Source: Pseudomonadota bacterium
GTDB lineage: Bacteria > Myxococcota_A > UBA796 > UBA9615
Assembly: GCA_024229515.1 (NCBI GenBank)
Contig: JAAESI010000260.1
Location: 1-38,809 of the forward strand
DNA: 38,809 nucleotides
Direction of reading: 5' to 3'
Under the pieces are notes generated by a model, which ran no database searches, was not told the DNA's origin, and worked only from the letters and a program-made list of their open reading frames with translations. The position numbers and the translations under genes are program-made. The stretch's first letter is position 1. Each line of letters starts with the position of its first letter. Positions 35,065-38,809 of this stretch are shown here, in pieces.

Positions 35065-36371
35065 CAGGCTGCTCCCTCTGCCTTGGACTGGTGCTTGCGC
35101 GAGGCGAGCCCCTCGAAGAAGGCGTCGATCCGGTTCTTCAACTGGGCCTCCGAGACGACCCGGCGGTCCATCATGTCGCTCTCGATGAAGAGGCTCGGCA
35201 TCCCGGTCTCCTCCATCAGCGCGCGGCGGCTGTCGGCGAGCCCCGTGGACACGGTGCGGCAGCTCTTGATCGGGTGGAACACGACGCCGTCGGTGGAGTA
35301 CTCCTCGGCCATCTCCCGGACCATCGCGTACTGGTGGAACATGCTGTCCATCGCGTCCCGGACGCTGAGCAGCAGCCCCTCCGCAAGGCTCTCGATCGGA
35401 CGGGTCGTGTCGTACTGGTAGCCGCGGTTGGTGCCGCCGGAGGCGAACCACAGGTACGTCGAGTTGACGAAGGTGCCGCCCTGCTCGGTGAAGATCTCGT
35501 TGAAGCGGCGGAAGATCGGGTAGCAGGGAACGCCGACGAAGATCAGGCGGTACTCCTCTTCGGTGAGGGTGCCGATCCCGTGGGCCGCCTTGTACTCCAT
35601 CTCTTCGACCAGCCGCTCGAAGTAGGCGGTCCCCTCGGGGGTGCCGCGGAAGCCGTTGGCGACGCCGAGGTAGACCGTGCCATCGGTCAGCGCGTTGAAC
35701 ACCGAGGGGCAGCTGCGGTTGAGTGCGAGGAGCCGCTCCCAGGCGAGGCTGAGCCGGTTGGCGTTCGCCATGCAGTCGCGCAGCTTGTCGATGTCGAACT
35801 TCTTGCCCGTGACCTGCTCGCACAAGGTGATCAGCTCGCGGATCTGGCCCTCGACGTACCGGCGGTCGTTCTCGAAGCGGTGCTGGCCCGGCATCGTCAC
35901 GATGCCCGCCTGGCGCGTCCCGGGGATGTCGACCGTGAAGATCGGGATGTCGTACATCCGCTCCCAGATCTCAGCCCACTTGATGTACGTATTGCAGGCG
36001 TTGGTGAACACCGCCATCGAGGGCTTCGGGATCTTGCCCATCGGGTGTTCCCCGCCGCGCATCTGCAGGGCGACGTCAGCCTTGACGTATCCGCAGATGT
36101 CCGGCGAGTAGCCGATGTCCTCGGCCTCGTCGAGGTACTCGTGGGAGACGCGCCGGATGGCCGTCTGCAGCGCGTTGATCTCCGGGAAGGAGACCGGCAT
36201 GTCGAAGGACTTCAAGATCTCGTTCAGGCTGCCCATCACGAAGACGTAGGCGGCGCGCTCCTTGCGCTCCGCTACTTCGCTCAGGTTGGCGAACCACTGG
36301 CGGAACAGCTGGCCGCCTTCCTTGTTGCCGCGGCCGACGATGTCGCTGGGGGCAGTGCTCGGGGGGATCAT
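35064..36371 (-). CDS. bcrB: Benzoyl-CoA reductase (class I) subunit BcrB/BzdO-like
   Basis: A 435-residue subunit of the 2-hydroxyacyl-CoA dehydratase D-component superfamily. Conserved elements include TNACNTYIKW, VGVPCYPIFRRF, HPIKSCRTVSTG and ESDMMDRR, with cysteines placed to hold a [4Fe-4S] cluster. The length matches BcrB/BzdO (about 440). It binds the aromatic CoA ester together with BcrC. The start ATG is preceded by GAGGAG at 6 nt, 10 bp after bcrC. In this context the likely substrate is 2-aminobenzoyl-CoA, with benzoyl-CoA as the classical alternative. Confidence 0.88.
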   Translation of the reverse strand: MIPPSTAPSDIVGRGNKEGGQLFRQWFANLSEVAERKERAAYVFVMGSLNEILKSFDMPVSFPEINALQTAIRRVSHEYLDEAEDIGYSPDICGYVKADVALQMRGGEHPMGKIPKPSMAVFTNACNTYIKWAEIWERMYDIPIFTVDIPGTRQAGIVTMPGQHRFENDRRYVEGQIRELITLCEQVTGKKFDIDKLRDCMANANRLSLAWERLLALNRSCPSVFNALTDGTVYLGVANGFRGTPEGTAYFERLVEEMEYKAAHGIGTLTEEEYRLIFVGVPCYPIFRRFNEIFTEQGGTFVNSTYLWFASGGTNRGYQYDTTRPIESLAEGLLLSVRDAMDSMFHQYAMVREMAEEYSTDGVVFHPIKSCRTVSTGLADSRRALMEETGMPSLFIESDMMDRRVVSEAQLKNRIDAFFEGLASRKHQSKAEGAA

Positions 36372-36381
36372 CGCTCGCTCC

Positions 36382-37554
36382 TCACGTGAACAGCAGGTTC
36401 TCGACGAAGGTCTCGACCTGCAGCTCCAGGCTGGAGAAGCTGGTCATGTTCTCTTCGAATTCGTTGACGAAGTAGGGCGTGCCGCGCTTCTCCAGCTCCT
36501 GGACGTAAGCGACCTGCTCTTCGAGCCCCGGCTCGCACATCTTGGCGGCGGCGAGCACGACGGCCTCGGCGCGGGCCCCGCCGATGCGCTCGACCAGCAT
36601 CCGCTCCTTGGGCTTGCGGTTGTCGTGCTGGACGGGGCTGTAGCTGGACCGCTCGAGGTAGGCCTCGGCCAGGTCCATCAGCGGATCGTCGCCCGCGGGG
36701 ATGTCCTCGATGATGTACCGCAGGCCGATCATGAAGTCGTCGTCGACGACGTAGCAGGAGCGGCCGACCATGCGGATGAGGTCCAGCGGCGGCTGCTCGC
36801 AGAAGGCGCCCTCGAAGACCACACGAATCCGGTCCTCGGCCTTGGCCGTGCGGGCCCGCAACTGCGGCAGCACCGACTCCATGAGCTCGATGTGCTCCTC
36901 GACCGGAATCATCCCGCCGATGCCGACCAGCGAGTACGCGTCCTCGGCCGAGACCAGCCAGGGAGTCTCCCTCTTGATCTCGTACAGCTCACGCATCAGG
37001 GCGCGGTCGCGGTTGTACAGAGCGACCGAGCGCGAGAGGTCTTCGGGAGTGACCTTCCGACCGGCGATCTCCTCGACCTCTTCGAGGAGGCGGTCGTACT
37101 CGTCCCGGAGGTACTGAGCGGTGTGCTTGCTGTTGGCGTTCTGGGGGAGGTAGAGGATCTGGCAGGGGTACTGGAAGTTCCGCCCCCACACCGCCGCCAG
37201 GTTCCGCGCCGCGTCGCAGATCGGATGCGTCACGAACATGTCGAGCTCGATCGTGTCGCTCAGCACCAGTTCCAGCGACGTCTTCAGGATCGAGCACAGG
37301 TAGGAGCCGAACCGTGAGTCGGCGTGAGTCGGCTCCACCGGAGCGCCCCGCACCTTGAGCGGCAGCAGGCCCGCCGCGTGCACGATCTCGTGGGGGAAGT
37401 AGACCTGGAAGTGGCCCACGATCTTGCCGCCGGCTTCACGCCAGCGGGTCACGGGGCCGAAGTCGGCCTCCTCCAAGGTGTCCCTGCACAAGCCCAGCAC
37501 CTCATCCAGAGGCAGGGCTTTCCATTCGTCGAATACGCGCGGCATGTCGGTCAC
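36382..37554 (-). CDS. bcrC: Benzoyl-CoA reductase (class I) subunit BcrC/BzdN-like
   Basis: The first gene of the operon. It belongs to the same superfamily as BcrB and is about 390 residues from the GTG at 37554 (next ATG at 37545), matching BzdN/BcrC (about 380). Motifs are FPHEIVHAAGLLPLKVRG near the N-terminus, GSYLCSILK, HPICDAARN, and the C-terminal MCEPGLEE and NEFEEN. A GAGGGAG ribosome binding site lies about 8 nt before the GTG. The frame is open to an ATG at 37641, but that would run through the TGCA operator boxes and give an N-terminal extension not expected for the family. BcrBC is the substrate-reducing module of the ATP-dependent dearomatising enzyme. Confidence 0.88.
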   Translation of the reverse strand: MTDMPRVFDEWKALPLDEVLGLCRDTLEEADFGPVTRWREAGGKIVGHFQVYFPHEIVHAAGLLPLKVRGAPVEPTHADSRFGSYLCSILKTSLELVLSDTIELDMFVTHPICDAARNLAAVWGRNFQYPCQILYLPQNANSKHTAQYLRDEYDRLLEEVEEIAGRKVTPEDLSRSVALYNRDRALMRELYEIKRETPWLVSAEDAYSLVGIGGMIPVEEHIELMESVLPQLRARTAKAEDRIRVVFEGAFCEQPPLDLIRMVGRSCYVVDDDFMIGLRYIIEDIPAGDDPLMDLAEAYLERSSYSPVQHDNRKPKERMLVERIGGARAEAVVLAAAKMCEPGLEEQVAYVQELEKRGTPYFVNEFEENMTSFSSLELQVETFVENLLFT

Positions 37555-37594
37555 GGGCGTGGCTCCCTCGTTTGGGAGGACCCTACGCCATTTA

Positions 37595-37638
37595 TGCAGG
37601 ATTGTGCAAGAACCGAATTGATATTGCAGTATTCTGCA
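37595..37638. promoter_or_regulatory. Four TGCA boxes: proposed BzdR/BoxR-type operator
   Basis: TGCA occurs at 37595, 37605, 37625 and 37635. These form two TGCA-N6-TGCA pairs with all boxes 10 or 20 bp apart, so they face the same side of the helix. The region is AT-rich against a GC-rich background and lies between the divergent bcr operon (start 37554) and regulator gene (start 37658). BzdR and BoxR are known to bind TGCA repeats in benzoyl-CoA operon promoters, including TGCA-N6-TGCA units. I could not fix clear sigma70 hexamers for either direction. Confidence 0.7.
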
Positions 37639-37657
37639 CATGCTCTACTCTGCCGGC

Positions 37658-38494
37658 ATGACGGATGAGCTGCTGACGCGGGTGGGAGCGAGGGTGAAGG
37701 CCCGGCGGGCCGAGCTGAACCTGCCGGTCCGTGAGCTCGCGGCCAGATCGGGGCTCAGCCCGCGGTTCCTCGCCGATGTGGAGAGCGGCCGGACCAACAT
37801 CGCGATCGGGCGGTTGGCGTCGGTCGCCGCGGCGCTGGAGGTGAGCCTCGAGTCGCTGATCTCCCCTCCGATGCCACGCGGCCCCCGCGAAGCGATCGAT
37901 CAGCTGCTGAGGGGCATGGACGGCGACGATCTGCACGCGGCGCTCCGGCTGCTGGAGACGTCGCTGGGCCGCCAGAAGGTCCGGGTCGTCGGCCTGCTCG
38001 GGATCCGCGGCGCGGGCAAGAGCACGGTGGGCGCCCTCGCGGCGGCTGCGCTGGGGCTCCCCTTCCTCGAGCTGGACGAGCACATCGAGGGGGAGGCCGG
38101 GCTGGCGGTGCGCGAGATCTTCGCGATGCACGGACCGGAGTACTACCGCCGCCTGGAGGCGAAGTGCTTCTCGGACCTCGTGGCGAGCCGGGCCCCCAGC
38201 GTGGTGGCGCTCCCGGGCGGGATCGTCGGCAACCCCGCGGCCTTCGACCTGATCCGCTCCAGCTGCCATTCGGTCTGGATCTCGGCCCAGCCGGAGCAGC
38301 ACTGGGAGCGGGTCAACCTCCAGGGGGACACGCGCCTGAACGACGACCGCGCCGGCGCGATCGTGCAGATCGGGGAGATGCTGGAAGCGCGCGGCCCGCT
38401 GTACCGCCAGGCCGACACGGTGATCGATTCCTCCGCCCTGACGGCCGAGGAGGTCGCGACCGAGGTGGTGCTCTCGCTGGAGCGGCGGGGCTAG
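37658..38494 (+). CDS. BzdR/BoxR-type transcriptional regulator (XRE helix-turn-helix plus shikimate kinase-like domain)
   Basis: A 278-residue two-domain regulator. Residues 5-70 form an XRE/Cro helix-turn-helix (VRELAARSGLSPRFLADVE). Residues 108-275 form a shikimate kinase-like domain with Walker A GIRGAGKST (115-123), ELDEHIE at 138-144 and an LPGG motif (185-188). This architecture is specific to BzdR/BoxR regulators, which repress aromatic catabolism until a CoA-ester inducer (benzoyl-CoA) binds the kinase-like domain. The ATG at 37658 is chosen over 37640, which lies next to the last TGCA box. It is divergent from the operon it probably controls. Given the operon, the inducer might be 2-aminobenzoyl-CoA (inference). 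Confidence 0.9.
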   Translation: MTDELLTRVGARVKARRAELNLPVRELAARSGLSPRFLADVESGRTNIAIGRLASVAAALEVSLESLISPPMPRGPREAIDQLLRGMDGDDLHAALRLLETSLGRQKVRVVGLLGIRGAGKSTVGALAAAALGLPFLELDEHIEGEAGLAVREIFAMHGPEYYRRLEAKCFSDLVASRAPSVVALPGGIVGNPAAFDLIRSSCHSVWISAQPEQHWERVNLQGDTRLNDDRAGAIVQIGEMLEARGPLYRQADTVIDSSALTAEEVATEVVLSLERRG

Positions 38495-38515
38495 CGAGGC
38501 CTCATAGGTGATCAC

Positions 38516-38809
38516 TTAGGCGCCGACCGGCTCGAGTCCCATGGACAGGCGACCTCGTCGCCGCTCCTTCTTCGGTGCGGCCCTGGCCGCGTTGACGGTG
38601 ATGTAGTCGACGAGGCGGCGCAGCCGCGGACGCATCGGTCGGCCCGCCCCGAGGTCCCGGCAAAGGCCGCGGAGGAAGAGCTGGGCGCACATCGCGACCT
38701 TGCGGGTCGAGATCGCCTTGGCACCGACGGCCTGGGCGACGTGGGCGACGAATCGCTTGAGAATCGCCGCCGCCAGGCTTGCCCAGATGAGGCCCTCGGC
38801 GATGTGCTC
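38516..38809 (-). CDS. IS4-type transposase, C-terminal part (cut by the window edge)
   Basis: Reverse-strand translation from the window edge is open for 97 codons to a TAA at 38516-38518. It reads EGLIWASLAAAILKRF, then AISTRKVAMCAQLFL and ends RRGRLSMGLEPV. I recognise this as the C-terminus of IS4-family DDE transposases common in GC-rich Myxococcota and similar genomes. The remainder lies beyond the window. Its stop is only 21 bp from the end of the regulator gene. An 8-bp palindrome GTGATCAC (38508-38515) sits just past the stop and may be near the element's end. The insertion marks one boundary of the catabolic region. Confidence 0.75.
   Translation of the reverse strand, partial: EHIAEGLIWASLAAAILKRFVAHVAQAVGAKAISTRKVAMCAQLFLRGLCRDLGAGRPMRPRLRRLVDYITVNAARAAPKKERRRGRLSMGLEPVGA

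Noticed and set aside
33410..37554. The four bcr genes read as 2-hydroxyglutaryl-CoA or lactyl-CoA dehydratase plus activator
   Set aside because: Two different ATPases, C-B-A-D gene order, the BzdR-type regulator and aromatic neighbours favour benzoyl-CoA reductase. Dehydratases normally have one ATPase gene.
37555..37641. Longer N-terminus of bcrC from the ATG at 37641
   Set aside because: It would translate through the TGCA operator boxes, has no ribosome binding site and extends the protein beyond the family length.

Overview
This is a GC-rich bacterial window with dense, mostly co-directional genes and many GTG starts. The combination of a Ser/Thr kinase fused to an ATPase and TPR module, a PTPS-related membrane protein, a PHA-granule-type small protein and an IS4-type transposase remnant suggests a Myxococcota-like (old 'deltaproteobacterial') genome. 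That assignment is an inference; there is no rRNA or marker gene in the window.

Layout. Positions 158-5027 (minus strand) hold a polytopic membrane protein and a kinase-ATPase-TPR protein with an apparent one-base frameshift. A small hypothetical gene (5181-5651, plus) meets the flagellar-type export-gate operon fliO/P fusion-fliQ-fliR-flhB (9963-5648, minus). Positions 10033-12428 (plus) hold four small housekeeping or unknown genes: a TPR protein, a PHA-system protein, a frameshifted tail-collar protein and an NHL-like protein. Positions 12440-37554 (minus) form one tightly packed stretch of 20 genes, most with 1-8 bp overlaps. This block looks like a single catabolic operon. A divergent BzdR/BoxR-type regulator (37658-38494, plus) follows. 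The window ends in the C-terminal part of an IS4-like transposase (38516-38809, minus).

The 20-gene block is the main find. Read from its distal end it encodes an aminotransferase, a small ATC-hydrolase-like protein, a three-subunit molybdenum hydroxylase, a family III CoA-transferase, a two-subunit B12 mutase, an acyl-CoA dehydrogenase lacking the usual catalytic glutamate, a two-subunit ATP-dependent hydantoinase-type enzyme, indolepyruvate:ferredoxin oxidoreductase, a thiolase, a 3-hydroxyacyl-CoA dehydrogenase/enoyl-CoA hydratase fusion and a complete ATP-dependent (class I) benzoyl-CoA reductase. These match, step for step, the anaerobic indoleacetate (auxin) pathway known from Aromatoleum/Azoarcus (iaa genes). 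Here the pathway is extended upstream to tryptophan and downstream to ring dearomatisation.

Inferred route: tryptophan -> indolepyruvate (aminotransferase) -> indoleacetyl-CoA plus reduced ferredoxin (IorAB) -> 2-oxoindoleacetyl-CoA (Mo hydroxylase) -> (2-aminophenyl)succinyl-CoA (hydantoinase type) -> CoA shift (CoA-transferase) -> 2-aminobenzylmalonyl-CoA (mutase) -> 2-aminocinnamoyl-CoA + CO2 (IaaF-like) -> beta-oxidation (fusion protein, thiolase) -> 2-aminobenzoyl-CoA + acetyl-CoA -> dearomatised product (BcrABCD). IorAB makes indoleacetyl-CoA directly, so no indoleacetate-CoA ligase is needed, and none is seen. Its ferredoxin could feed the benzoyl-CoA reductase. IorA is fused to a GltD-like NAD(P)H oxidoreductase module. 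The divergent promoter region carries four TGCA boxes in two TGCA-N6-TGCA pairs, the sequence type bound by BzdR/BoxR. Ring-opening genes, a dedicated ferredoxin, a mutase chaperone and etfAB are not in the window.
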